A stretch of 30,512 bases of DNA from Candidatus Helarchaeota archaeon. GTDB lineage: Archaea; Asgardarchaeota; Lokiarchaeia; Helarchaeales; HEL-GB-A. This document shows, piece after piece, positions 16,451 to 23,337 of this stretch (positions are counted from its first letter, which is position 1; every line of letters starts with the position of its first letter). The translations under genes were made by a program, and so were the position numbers. The stretch spans positions 1 through 30,512 of the forward strand of contig JAEOSY010000608.1 of NCBI GenBank assembly GCA_016840125.1, given 5' to 3'. Under the pieces are notes generated by a model. The model had not been told where the DNA came from. It saw only the letters and a program-made list of their open reading frames with translations, and ran no database searches.

Positions 16451-17362
16451 TTGAAAGTATTAGTTATGGGATTGCGCTCGGCGGGCAAAACTTCTTTAGT
16501 GAAGCATGTCTTTGAAGGGAGAGAATGGGAAGATGTGAAAGATCTCAAGCCCACTGAGTTTGTTAATACCGTAGAATACAAATACCGTGGTTTGCTTGAA
16601 GTTACAATTTTCGATGCGGGAGGTCAAAAACAATTCATTTACCAGTATTTCACGGAGCAATGGTCTGGCAGAATGTTTTCCAAGGTTGGCGTCTTCATTT
16701 GGGTGCTTGATAGTTCAGACCGAGGTACATTTAAGGAAGCGGTAGCCGAATTAAAAAAAGCCGTAAATAATCTCGATGAATTTTCCCCTGAATGTCGTAA
16801 GTTCATCGTCGCGAGTAAATATGATAAGCATACGATGTCCTTAAAGCAATTACGGAAATATTTCGCAGAATGGGGTGTTGAACAAATTTCTGCCACCTCT
16901 ATTCCGCTCGGTATCGCCCGAGAAATCGTCTGTACAATTTTAGATGGCACTATGTCACCTCAAGAAAAAATTAAGGTGGATAAATTACAAAAGTTCCTTG
17001 CTAGTTTCAATAAAAAAGAAAATGCTTCAGCGACCATGATAATCAATAAAGCGGATGGCCTAGAAATCGCCGAGTCAGTCAATGTAAAACATTTACTGAA
17101 ACCTAAACTCAAATTGAAATATCTCTCTATTAAATCATTCATCGAACCCTTAGATATTGCGAAAAAAATCTTTGCCGCAAAAGAAGAGCAGGCCGATTTC
17201 GCATTGTACCGAGTGAGTAGTAACTATATACTCTTATATGATTTATCGGATGAGTTCGCCCTTTTTTCAATAATTCCCCAACGAAATTTTAAAATTGGGG
17301 ATATGGTTAGAAGACTTGAAACGATCCGAGAACGGATTTTAAAAGATTTAGAATATCTTTAA
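16451..17362 (+). CDS. RagA/Gtr1-like small GTPase with C-terminal roadblock-like domain
   Basis: 303 residues from a TTG start. G-domain motifs: G1 GLRSAGKTS (7-15), G3 FDAGGQ (54-59), G4-like SKYD (122-125, Ser replacing the usual Asn of NKxD), G5 ISATS (146-150). The stretch after G3, QFIYQYFTEQ then MFSKVGVFIWVLD, follows the RagA/Gtr1 signature (F..YFT.Q...IF..V.v.I.V.D) rather than Rab, Ras or Arf. Gln59 follows the DxGG motif as in active GTPases. The C-terminal 110 residues or so (from about 190) alternate strands and helices, with an N-A-S-A-T-M-I-I-N-K-A-D-G-L strand-turn start typical of roadblock/longin folds, as in the C-terminal domain of eukaryotic Rags. Eukaryotic Rags signal nutrient status at lysosomes; the role here is unknown. 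The 3' end overlaps the convergent next gene by 4 bases. Confidence 0.9.
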   Translation: MKVLVMGLRSAGKTSLVKHVFEGREWEDVKDLKPTEFVNTVEYKYRGLLEVTIFDAGGQKQFIYQYFTEQWSGRMFSKVGVFIWVLDSSDRGTFKEAVAELKKAVNNLDEFSPECRKFIVASKYDKHTMSLKQLRKYFAEWGVEQISATSIPLGIAREIVCTILDGTMSPQEKIKVDKLQKFLASFNKKENASATMIINKADGLEIAESVNVKHLLKPKLKLKYLSIKSFIEPLDIAKKIFAAKEEQADFALYRVSSNYILLYDLSDEFALFSIIPQRNFKIGDMVRRLETIRERILKDLEYL

Positions 17363-17919
17363 GAGTCAATTTTCTTTTTCTCTACTTTTTTCATGGCGGA
17401 ACCGAAGAACTCCTTCATTTCTTGCATGAGTGCCGCACGAATAGAAACTGGTTGAGGTTTGGGTTTCTCATGTTTTGGAGTGGGTTTCAAGAGTTTTTTT
17501 CGAAATGCTTGGATATCTTCTTCACTTGGACCTACAACGGGGGAATTAGCTACGAAGGTTTGTTTTGTTTGGGGAGCTTGAGCAATGTCTGTTACTACAG
17601 GGGGAGCAACTTGAGGTGTCGAAACTTTTTCTGGAGGAGGAGTTGATGGCGTGGAGATTAGTTGTGATTCCGGAGGCACGGTCGAGGGGGTGACAGGTTG
17701 AGTACTCCCAGATAGGGTAACTGGTTTAGATAAAAGAAATGATTTAACGACATCCATATCTTCTTCAAGTGACTCCAATTGTTGAACAAGCTCAAGGTGT
17801 CTTTGCTCCATCATGCCAATTGCATTAATCATCATGATAACAAGCTGCTCAATCCCTTTACTCACTTTATCGATTGACCCATCCTTGAACGCCTCTTGAA
17901 TAAATTTACTTATTTCCAT
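17359..17919 (-). CDS. Coiled-coil, Pro/Thr-rich linker protein of unknown function
   Basis: 186 residues. The N-terminal 65 or so form a helical, probably coiled-coil region (GIEQLVIMMINAIGMMEQRH, then LVQQLESLEEDMD). Residues about 65-130 are a low-complexity Pro/Thr/Ser/Val linker, and the C-terminal 50 are Lys-rich with a helix MQEMKEFFGSAMKKVEKKK. It has no signal peptide or membrane segment. I do not recognise it. The layout of oligomerising helix, flexible tether and basic C-terminal helix suggests a scaffold or tether, but this is only inference. A strong ribosome binding site GAGGTG sits 5 bases before the ATG. The stop codon overlaps the end of the convergent Rag-like gene, so the two transcripts are antisense at their 3' ends. 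Confidence 0.8.
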   Translation of the reverse strand: MEISKFIQEAFKDGSIDKVSKGIEQLVIMMINAIGMMEQRHLELVQQLESLEEDMDVVKSFLLSKPVTLSGSTQPVTPSTVPPESQLISTPSTPPPEKVSTPQVAPPVVTDIAQAPQTKQTFVANSPVVGPSEEDIQAFRKKLLKPTPKHEKPKPQPVSIRAALMQEMKEFFGSAMKKVEKKKIDS

Positions 17920-17924
17920 AAAAA

Positions 17925-17930
17925 CACCTC
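17925..17930 (-). promoter_or_regulatory. Ribosome binding site GAGGTG
   Basis: GAGGTG on the minus strand, 5 bases before the ATG at 17919. It fixes the start of the Pro/Thr-rich coiled-coil gene. Confidence 0.6.
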
Positions 17931-17961
17931 AAGGGATTCAGTTTATAATAGGCGGAAGTGA

Positions 17962-17972
17962 TATATAATTTA
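17962..17972 (+). promoter_or_regulatory. Probable TATA box of nop10
   Basis: TATATAATTTA lies in the 60-base gap between the divergent Pro/Thr-rich gene and nop10. Transcription would begin about 25 bases downstream, near 17990-17996. That places the start point after the GTG at 17980 and bears on which start codon nop10 uses. Confidence 0.45.
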
Positions 17973-17979
17973 ATTTCTG

Positions 17980-18174
17980 GTGATATGGTTGGGAAAATTG
18001 CTACGAAAATGTATAGAATGCGGGCGATATACAATGGGGAAGGAGACCTGCCCTCAGTGCGGAGCGAAAACATTAAGCCCCCAGCCGCCTAGATTTTCAC
18101 TTACCGATAAATACGGTAAGTATCGCCGAAAAGTTATAAAGAGGCTAGAGAAGAGTTCGAACTCTTCGGAATAA
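17980..18174 (+). CDS. nop10: Nop10, H/ACA ribonucleoprotein subunit
   Basis: Up to 64 residues; the family is about 55-60. Zinc ribbon CIEC-x9-CPQC (Cys 11, 14, 24, 27), followed by the diagnostic PPRFSLTDKYGKYRRK motif. Nop10 binds the Cbf5 pseudouridine synthase with Gar1 and L7Ae and helps position guide RNA for rRNA pseudouridylation. Three starts are possible: GTG 17980, TTG 17989 (preceded by GGTGAT four bases upstream) and TTG 17998. The TATA box position and the usual family N-terminus (a few residues before the first Cys) favour one of the TTG starts; the outermost is given here. The last codons contain an 18-base perfect palindrome. It converges with the corrinoid gene, 8 bases away. 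Confidence 0.93.
   Translation: MIWLGKLLRKCIECGRYTMGKETCPQCGAKTLSPQPPRFSLTDKYGKYRRKVIKRLEKSSNSSE
18150..18167. terminator. 18-base perfect palindrome between convergent genes
   Basis: GAAGAGTTCGAACTCTTC is its own reverse complement. It covers the last codons of nop10 (encoding KSSNSS) and lies 16 bases beyond the end of the convergent corrinoid gene. It could fold into a hairpin in transcripts from either side. A role in 3'-end formation is a guess; no T-tract follows closely. Confidence 0.35.
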
Positions 18175-18182
18175 TGATGATG

Positions 18183-18803
18183 TTATCCACAAAATTTTCG
18201 AGCGATATTCACACACTCGACGGCATCCTTACCATAGGCATCAGCTTTCACTTTCTGAGCCCATTCCTCATTGACCGGACCACCCCCCACTAACACGCGA
18301 ATGGAGGAGCGGACACCTGCATCTTCAATTAATTTTATAGTTTCGAGCATGGGTTCAAATGAAGTGGTGAGAAGTCCTGAAATCCCAACGATGTCGGGGT
18401 TAACTTCCTTAATTTTCTCGATGAATTTAACAGGAGGGACATCAACGCCCAAGTCGAACACTTCAAAGCCTGCACACCGTAGCAATGACGCTACAATGTT
18501 TTTACCGATATCGTGAATGTCACCCTTTGCGGTCCCAATCACAATCTTTCCTAAAATATCAGCAGAAATCTGTTCTAATTTGGGTTCGATGAGTTTCATG
18601 GCCTGATGAAAAATTTCAGCAGCATAAACCATGTCAGTGAGATAATATTCTTTCACTGCAAATTTCTGACCGACGATGGTCATCGCCTCGCGGAGGGCGT
18701 CAATAAGTACCAAGGGGTTACTTTCATCAACTACTTTTTTAATGAGATCGAGGGTTTTGTCTTCCTCTAAATTCACTAAAGAATTGATTATATCTTGAGA
18801 CAT
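18183..18803 (-). CDS. Corrinoid (B12-binding) methyltransferase protein, MtbC/MttC-like
   Basis: 206 residues, the usual length for methylamine or methanol corrinoid proteins. The N-terminal helical cap (1-80) matches the B12-binding-2 domain. The Rossmann-like domain follows with GDIHDIGKN (94-102), where His97 is the expected lower axial cobalt ligand, GISGLLTTS (140-148) and the GGG loop (173-175). Such proteins carry a methyl group on cobalamin between a substrate-specific methyltransferase (MttB, MtbB, MtaB type) and a second methyltransferase. No methyltransferase gene lies nearby, so its substrate cannot be told. It follows the TrmB-like gene by 29 bases on the same strand; the gap holds an AT-rich stretch (TTTAAAAATTAAA on the minus strand) that might be its own promoter. 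Confidence 0.9.
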   Translation of the reverse strand: MSQDIINSLVNLEEDKTLDLIKKVVDESNPLVLIDALREAMTIVGQKFAVKEYYLTDMVYAAEIFHQAMKLIEPKLEQISADILGKIVIGTAKGDIHDIGKNIVASLLRCAGFEVFDLGVDVPPVKFIEKIKEVNPDIVGISGLLTTSFEPMLETIKLIEDAGVRSSIRVLVGGGPVNEEWAQKVKADAYGKDAVECVNIARKFCG

Positions 18804-18832
18804 AAGTTATAACCTACATTTAATTTTTAAAT

Positions 18833-21721
18833 CTATTTGGTTTTTGCGGTCTCGAGGCGTTTTTGCCAGTCGTCCACTCTATCCAGAAGGTTTTCGATTT
18901 TAATTTGAGATAATTTGTCAGTTTCGTTTCGATAGCGGCGGCTAGTAGCCTCAATTTCATAAAGAACGACATGCCAAGAAAATTTATAACCAATTTCATC
19001 CTTTATTATATTTAATCCTTCAATAATTTCATTAGGATCGCCAATTTCGATAATGGCTTTGAGAGGTTTAAAAATAGCTTCAAGAATATCTTTTGCAATA
19101 CCTGGGCGGCGCTCTAGGACCTGGGCAGGGGGTTCTTCTTTCGTATACGGGGTGGTGGGGGTTGCTACAGTTGGCATAATATATCGTTTGCCCTGAAGCC
19201 AGCAATCTTCAAGTATTGGTAGGAACATTTTTTGATGTTCATCAACAACAGACGCAATTCCTGCAACGTCCCCTAGTCCGGAGACTGCGCTAACCAAACT
19301 TTCCTCGCTTTCTCGGGAAATACCCCAAATATTTTTCTTAGTATAGTTTCGTACTTCAATATTAGGACGTTGTGCTAGTTGCTGTATAACTTCTTGACAT
19401 CTGGAAGAGTTGGGGTTAACATTAGCTGCAATCCTTACTGCAACATGTGGTTTTAATCCTAGAAGAGGAACGGGGTCAATATCATCCAGTTCAGGCGCTA
19501 CAATCAACACGCGTGCTTTTGATTTTTGGACAGTATCATTGATTTGCGCCATAGTACCTTCACGTCCAATTACAAACCAGACATCCTGGAATCGATATGT
19601 TACAAGGCTTTTCGCCTGTTCCCATAAAGAATACATAGTATCTTGTGATAGCTTAACCTGGGAATCTACATCCGTGAGCATGTCTTTCGTTGCGGTGACA
19701 ACTCGTTCAGCATATGTCGCCCGAATTCTGTTGATAGAGTCAGTGATTAAATTGGTAGCAGAACCTACTTTTTCCTCAACTTTAGCGAGAGTTTCTTTCG
19801 TGGTTTCAACTACATCACTTTCCAATTGTTTTCGCAGATTAAAGAATTCTTCGGTAACGGATCTTGATGCATCCCCAATTTTAAGCTCTACGGTGCCTAG
19901 AATTTCAGAAACGGCGCGAATAAGATCATCATTAAACCAAGTACGCAATTTAGAAAACTCATCAGTGACAATCGAAGCGGCGGAATCCGCACTTTCTTCT
20001 ATATTCGAGAGCGTAAGAGAAATATCATCAACCACATCACTAGTAAACCACGATTTGATGTTTTGAAAACCTTTTTCTACACCTTCAAACGCGTGGGTTG
20101 CCCCTTCCTCAACCCCTGTGAGAGCGCTAGTAAACCCATCGATAACATCCGAACCAAACCAGTCCTTCAAACGCTGAAGTCCATTTTCTACAGCTGAGGA
20201 AAGCTGATCAGCCCCTTGCTCGATATCTGCGAGGGTAGTTTCAAGGTTTTGGATAACTTCTTGGGTAAACCAACTGCCCAATTTTTCTACTCCTTGTTGA
20301 ATAGCAGAAGTCACGTGGACTGCACCGGTCTCAACATCTGATAATGCTGCTTTAAATCCAGGCACAACATTCGCATTCAACCAATTACCGAAACCCGCAA
20401 ATTCAGTTTGAACACCTTTTGAAGCTTCCATAACTTGCTGTTCTACTTTTGAAAGAATACTTGTGACACCATCAATAACCTCCCGCTCGAATATTCCTCG
20501 AAGTTTATCGAGCTCACCAATAGCAATTTCCTCAATGAAGGCATTTATAAACTGACCAAAAACATCATCCATAATCTTAAACCAATCATCAAATTGGTCC
20601 TTACTGGTAACAAATATTTTCTCGCGAACCTTTTCAATTTCCTGCTGGAATTTCTTGAATTGGCTGGCCAGTTCTTGGGGCACATTTTCTTTTAGAGTAT
20701 TAATATAAGTTTTAAACTGACCTAACTGGCTTGCCTGCCGGAATCTGGCTTCTAACTGTCCATATTCATTTAGCAATTTCTGCGGCACTGATTGGGCAAG
20801 ACCTGAAACATATTGAGTGAGATCATCAATCCCACTTATTTTCTTAACTTCGCTTTCAATTGCTTTAAATTGAACGGATAGGCGAGGGGGAACTGTTTCC
20901 TTAACATTTTTGACGAAATCTCTCAAATCTTCAATTCCGGAGATCTTTCGAAATTCGTTTTCAATTGCATTAAACCTTTCTAATAGGTTTTGGGGAATAT
21001 TAGTTTTTGAAGTTTGGATAAAATGCATGAGATCGTCTAAACCACTTACTTTACGAGTTTGAGTTTCTATTTGTGAGAATTGTTCTAATAGACGAGATGG
21101 AACTGATTCTTTCAAGGATTTAGCAAAATTCTTGAAGTCCGAAAGACCGGAAATAGATCTAAACCTCTGTTCAATTTCTTCAAATCGTGCGGATAGTTCT
21201 TGAGGAGTATCAGATTTAACTCTATTAATAAAATTCTTAAATTCATCTAACTGCGTAAACCTCTTAAATTGCTCCTCAAATTGAATGAATTGACTAATTA
21301 GTGCCTGTGGGACATCATCCTTTACTACATGCATATATTTTAGAAATTCCTCGAGCCCAGTAACTTCACCTATAGAGCTCACAAATTCTTCAAATTGCTC
21401 AGCAAGATTTTTTGGAACTGAGTCTTTCATAGAATTGAGAAGCTGTTTAAACTCATCCAACCTTCGAAGTAAAGCGGTATAGGGGGGAATAGCTTGGTAT
21501 CGAGGCGTTAGACCTGGAACGACCTTGAATAATCCCTCGCTAACTAACTTTTCGGCAATTATGTCAGCTTCTTCCTTTTTAGTGTGAATATGAATGGCTA
21601 GTTCCCCAGCGGATGTAGGGGGTCTACCTATTAATGATAGATATCCTTGAATTTCTACTGGAGATAACCCTAATTCAGATAAAACTTGTTCTGCATTAAC
21701 TAAACGTTTATCGTCGCTCAT
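18833..21721 (-). CDS. TrmB-like protein with two large helical repeat arrays
   Basis: 962 residues, far longer than ordinary TrmB regulators (about 250-350). Residues about 8-85 are a TrmB-type winged helix (LSELGLSPVEIQGYLSLIGR, with the PPTSAGELA turn). Residues 88-367 are eight tandem 35-residue helical repeats, and 407-702 are eight tandem 37-residue amphipathic repeats. Residues about 703-850 resemble the PLD-like effector domain of TrmB proteins (VWFVIGREGTMAQINDTVQ, ARVLIVAPELDDI, VAVRIAANVNP). A Pro-rich hinge and a helical C-terminus follow. TrmB proteins normally bind DNA and a sugar ligand; here the two halves are separated by over 600 residues of probable rod, so the protein may join DNA or a partner to another structure. 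There is no membrane helix. AGGGA lies about 9 bases before the ATG. The corrinoid gene follows it by 29 bases. Confidence 0.82.
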   Translation of the reverse strand: MSDDKRLVNAEQVLSELGLSPVEIQGYLSLIGRPPTSAGELAIHIHTKKEEADIIAEKLVSEGLFKVVPGLTPRYQAIPPYTALLRRLDEFKQLLNSMKDSVPKNLAEQFEEFVSSIGEVTGLEEFLKYMHVVKDDVPQALISQFIQFEEQFKRFTQLDEFKNFINRVKSDTPQELSARFEEIEQRFRSISGLSDFKNFAKSLKESVPSRLLEQFSQIETQTRKVSGLDDLMHFIQTSKTNIPQNLLERFNAIENEFRKISGIEDLRDFVKNVKETVPPRLSVQFKAIESEVKKISGIDDLTQYVSGLAQSVPQKLLNEYGQLEARFRQASQLGQFKTYINTLKENVPQELASQFKKFQQEIEKVREKIFVTSKDQFDDWFKIMDDVFGQFINAFIEEIAIGELDKLRGIFEREVIDGVTSILSKVEQQVMEASKGVQTEFAGFGNWLNANVVPGFKAALSDVETGAVHVTSAIQQGVEKLGSWFTQEVIQNLETTLADIEQGADQLSSAVENGLQRLKDWFGSDVIDGFTSALTGVEEGATHAFEGVEKGFQNIKSWFTSDVVDDISLTLSNIEESADSAASIVTDEFSKLRTWFNDDLIRAVSEILGTVELKIGDASRSVTEEFFNLRKQLESDVVETTKETLAKVEEKVGSATNLITDSINRIRATYAERVVTATKDMLTDVDSQVKLSQDTMYSLWEQAKSLVTYRFQDVWFVIGREGTMAQINDTVQKSKARVLIVAPELDDIDPVPLLGLKPHVAVRIAANVNPNSSRCQEVIQQLAQRPNIEVRNYTKKNIWGISRESEESLVSAVSGLGDVAGIASVVDEHQKMFLPILEDCWLQGKRYIMPTVATPTTPYTKEEPPAQVLERRPGIAKDILEAIFKPLKAIIEIGDPNEIIEGLNIIKDEIGYKFSWHVVLYEIEATSRRYRNETDKLSQIKIENLLDRVDDWQKRLETAKTK
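19616..20503 (-). repeat. Eight tandem 111-bp (37-aa) repeats in the TrmB-like gene
   Basis: Residues 407-702 divide into eight units of exactly 37 residues with no gaps. Typical pattern: L-x-x-W-F-x-x-D-V-I at positions 1-10, hydrophobic and small residues around 13-20 (LADIE), G or A near 23-24, and V-x-x-G/E-F near 31-35. Units 2 to 5 keep Trp at position 4. The helices look amphipathic, in the style of apolipoprotein or phasin repeats; membrane or filament contact would be inference. Confidence 0.88.
20621..21460 (-). repeat. Eight tandem 105-bp (35-aa) repeats in the TrmB-like gene
   Basis: Residues 88-367 divide into eight units of exactly 35 residues. Each starts with (L/I)-x-(D/E/Q)-(F/L); all eight have Pro at position 16, usually preceded by Val, Ile or Thr; Leu follows at position 19 and most have Phe at 23; most end in a Ser/Thr-Gly or similar turn. 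The invariant Pro argues for a pair of short helices per unit rather than one continuous coiled coil. Confidence 0.9.
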
Positions 21722-21806
21722 AGAATAATCCCTTCATTTTTTTTATTCAAAGAGCTCTAAATATACTAACGCTATGGATTAAATGTATGATAAAAGGAAA
21801 GAAAAC

Positions 21807-21995
21807 TTAATGACGGATTTCTCTGATCATCAAATCCTTATCAAAATAGATATTAATGACATGATCCCCATGTTTGTACTCCACTAAAAATGGGTAACTC
21901 TGAATACCTTCGGGTTCCTGAATGATAAAATGAATTGTTCCTTCACAAACGGGGCACTTGAAAATTTTACGCCGCTTCTTTTTTTCCTCAGCCAT
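21807..21995 (-). CDS. Small putative zinc-binding protein (62 aa)
   Basis: A Lys/Arg-rich N-terminus (EEKKKRRK) is followed by a single CPVC knuckle (Cys14, Cys17), then YPFLVEYKHGDHVINIYFD, with His42 and His45, and IREIRH at the end. The CPVC plus H-G-D-H spacing could give a C2H2 zinc site; this is inference. I do not recognise the family. A clear AGGTGA ribosome binding site lies 8 bases before the ATG, which supports it being a real gene despite its size. It sits between the TrmB-like gene and alba, all on the minus strand, with gaps of 85 and 138 bases, so it is probably transcribed separately. Confidence 0.75.
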   Translation of the reverse strand: MAEEKKKRRKIFKCPVCEGTIHFIIQEPEGIQSYPFLVEYKHGDHVINIYFDKDLMIREIRH

Positions 21996-22133
21996 TATCT
22001 AATTCACCTATTATTCGATTCTTTCCTGTTTTTATTAAAACCATTTTTAATAAAATAATTCTCTTATCACATTTAAATAGAGTTGGTTGAAGGAGTAAAA
22101 ATAGAAAAAAGAAAGAAGAAGAATATATTCTAT

Positions 22134-22424
22134 TTATTTTACCTTTATGGTGATTTCGACCGTGGAAACGCTGAATGTACCCCTATCTTTGCTTTCTATG
22201 GTCTCAGTGCCGATCAAAATTTTCTCAATTTCGACTTGACCTTGCATGAATCGATTTTTTAGAATTTCTGCAACATCGACGGCTCTTGAAATTGCACGAC
22301 CTCTGGCTTTTATGATAATCTCCTTTTGATCTGATTGAATCACGGTAAAACAGGCCATAACATAGTTCATTGCGGTTTTTCTGCCAATAAAGATTACATT
22401 ATCTTTTTTATCACTCAAATTCAA
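22134..22424 (-). CDS. alba: Alba, archaeal DNA/RNA-binding chromatin protein
   Basis: 96 residues, normal length. Family motifs: NVIFIGRKTAMNYVMAC (9-25), IIIKARGRAISRAVDVAEIL (36-55), and VSTVEITIKVK at the C-terminus. Alba dimers coat DNA and RNA. The Lys pair that follows the first Gly in Sulfolobus Alba is Arg-Lys here (15-16). The start is a TTG: either 22424, with AGGAG only three bases upstream, or 22418, with the same AGGAG at a better spacing of nine bases; the shorter form would have 94 residues. The upstream region carries several inverted repeats that could regulate it. Confidence 0.95.
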   Translation of the reverse strand: MNLSDKKDNVIFIGRKTAMNYVMACFTVIQSDQKEIIIKARGRAISRAVDVAEILKNRFMQGQVEIEKILIGTETIESKDRGTFSVSTVEITIKVK

Positions 22425-22721
22425 TATCTCCTATATACTCAGTCTATAGATTCAATAGCGTATTAACGCTTTAGTTAGATGTTTTACGTTGTATTTTGCT
22501 CTTATACGTAAAAACTTGGGTTTTTGATATATCATAGCGTGGTAAAGTTTGTGTGTGTAAGATCCGTCATGTAGGATATATATTCTTTTTGTTTTAACTT
22601 CATTTATTGAGATAAATATTCTAAGGAGAGAGAAGGAGGAGAAAAAAGAGAGATGAAAATTAGAGGGGGTTTTATTTCCTTAGTTTTTAATTAAAGAATT
22701 AGGTTAGCTATTTAAGGAATT
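22425..22721. promoter_or_regulatory. alba upstream region with inverted repeats
   Basis: 297 bases without a gene. Near alba: AGCGT-ATTA-ACGCT (22457-22470), an 8-base inverted repeat TTTTACGT (22482-22489) with ACGTAAAA (22506-22513), and AAAAAC-TTGG-GTTTTT (22510-22525). Further away, 22622-22655 is purine-rich on the plus strand, hence a C/T-rich tract on the minus strand about 65-100 bases past the roadblock gene stop, which could serve as its terminator. Confidence 0.45.
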
Positions 22722-23108
22722 TTAACCTTCCAGTAATTTTCTCACTTTTCGTGCGAGTGAGCCGATTGCGAAGAGGATACCACCGGTTTCAAGGCGGATG
22801 TTCGGATCTACGAGAGCCATTACAGCCGCATAGGGACCAGCCCCTGCTAAGGCGACTTTTCCATCCATATAATTAAGCAGAACCTCTTTGAGGTCGCCCT
22901 TCTCTAGCTCTTTACCAGTCGCTTCACCAAGAAAGAGTATTCTGGCAGCATTTGCGGCTACCGTATCTTCATCACTACCGCTAGTCTTTCGAGGTAAACT
23001 GCTAGCCATTACGAGGCCATCTCGAGAAACTATAGCAGAGCTCTTTATTCCTGTGTCTTCTTCAAAATCTTTCAATAGCTCAGATAATCCGCCACCACGT
23101 TCGCCCAT
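22722..23108 (-). CDS. Roadblock/LC7 domain protein, MglB-like
   Basis: 128 residues, a single roadblock domain. Visible pattern: a helix LSELLKDFEEDTGI, strand SSAIVSRDGLVMAS (24-37), the helix DTVAANAARILFLGEATGKEL, then strands VLLNYMDGKVALAGAGPYAAVMAL, and a final helix SLARKVRKLLEG. Roadblock proteins act as partners or activating proteins for small GTPases (MglA/MglB, Ragulator with Rags). A Rag-like GTPase is encoded about 5 kb away and is a candidate partner, but they are not in one operon. A strong GGAGGT ribosome binding site at 23117-23122, eight bases upstream, fixes the ATG. The gene is the first of the run of minus-strand genes. Confidence 0.93.
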   Translation of the reverse strand: MGERGGGLSELLKDFEEDTGIKSSAIVSRDGLVMASSLPRKTSGSDEDTVAANAARILFLGEATGKELEKGDLKEVLLNYMDGKVALAGAGPYAAVMALVDPNIRLETGGILFAIGSLARKVRKLLEG

Positions 23109-23116
23109 ATTTTTTT

Positions 23117-23122
23117 ACCTCC
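23117..23122 (-). promoter_or_regulatory. Ribosome binding site GGAGGT
   Basis: GGAGGT on the minus strand, eight bases before the ATG of the roadblock gene. It is among the best Shine-Dalgarno matches in the window. Confidence 0.65.
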
Positions 23123-23337
23123 AAGGTAAATGAATCTGTTAATGCATAATTAATATGTGACTATAAAAATTTAATTTTACGATTTAATATAAACTCTTTC
23201 TGAAAATCGTAAATTACTTGCTAAATCCCAAAGAATCGTACCAAGAAAAGAGCTACAAATTTAAATTTCCATTAAAGTAAAATTAATAAATTGAGGTAAT
23301 TTTTCACTAGTTAAATGATGCCTTTAGATGATAGAAA

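Noticed and set aside
19410..20066. A 218-codon plus-strand frame opposite the TrmB-like gene
   Set aside because: It lies wholly within the repeat-coding part of a well supported minus-strand gene, has no recognisable motifs, and its composition (Ser/Thr/Arg/Val-rich) is that of an antisense frame.
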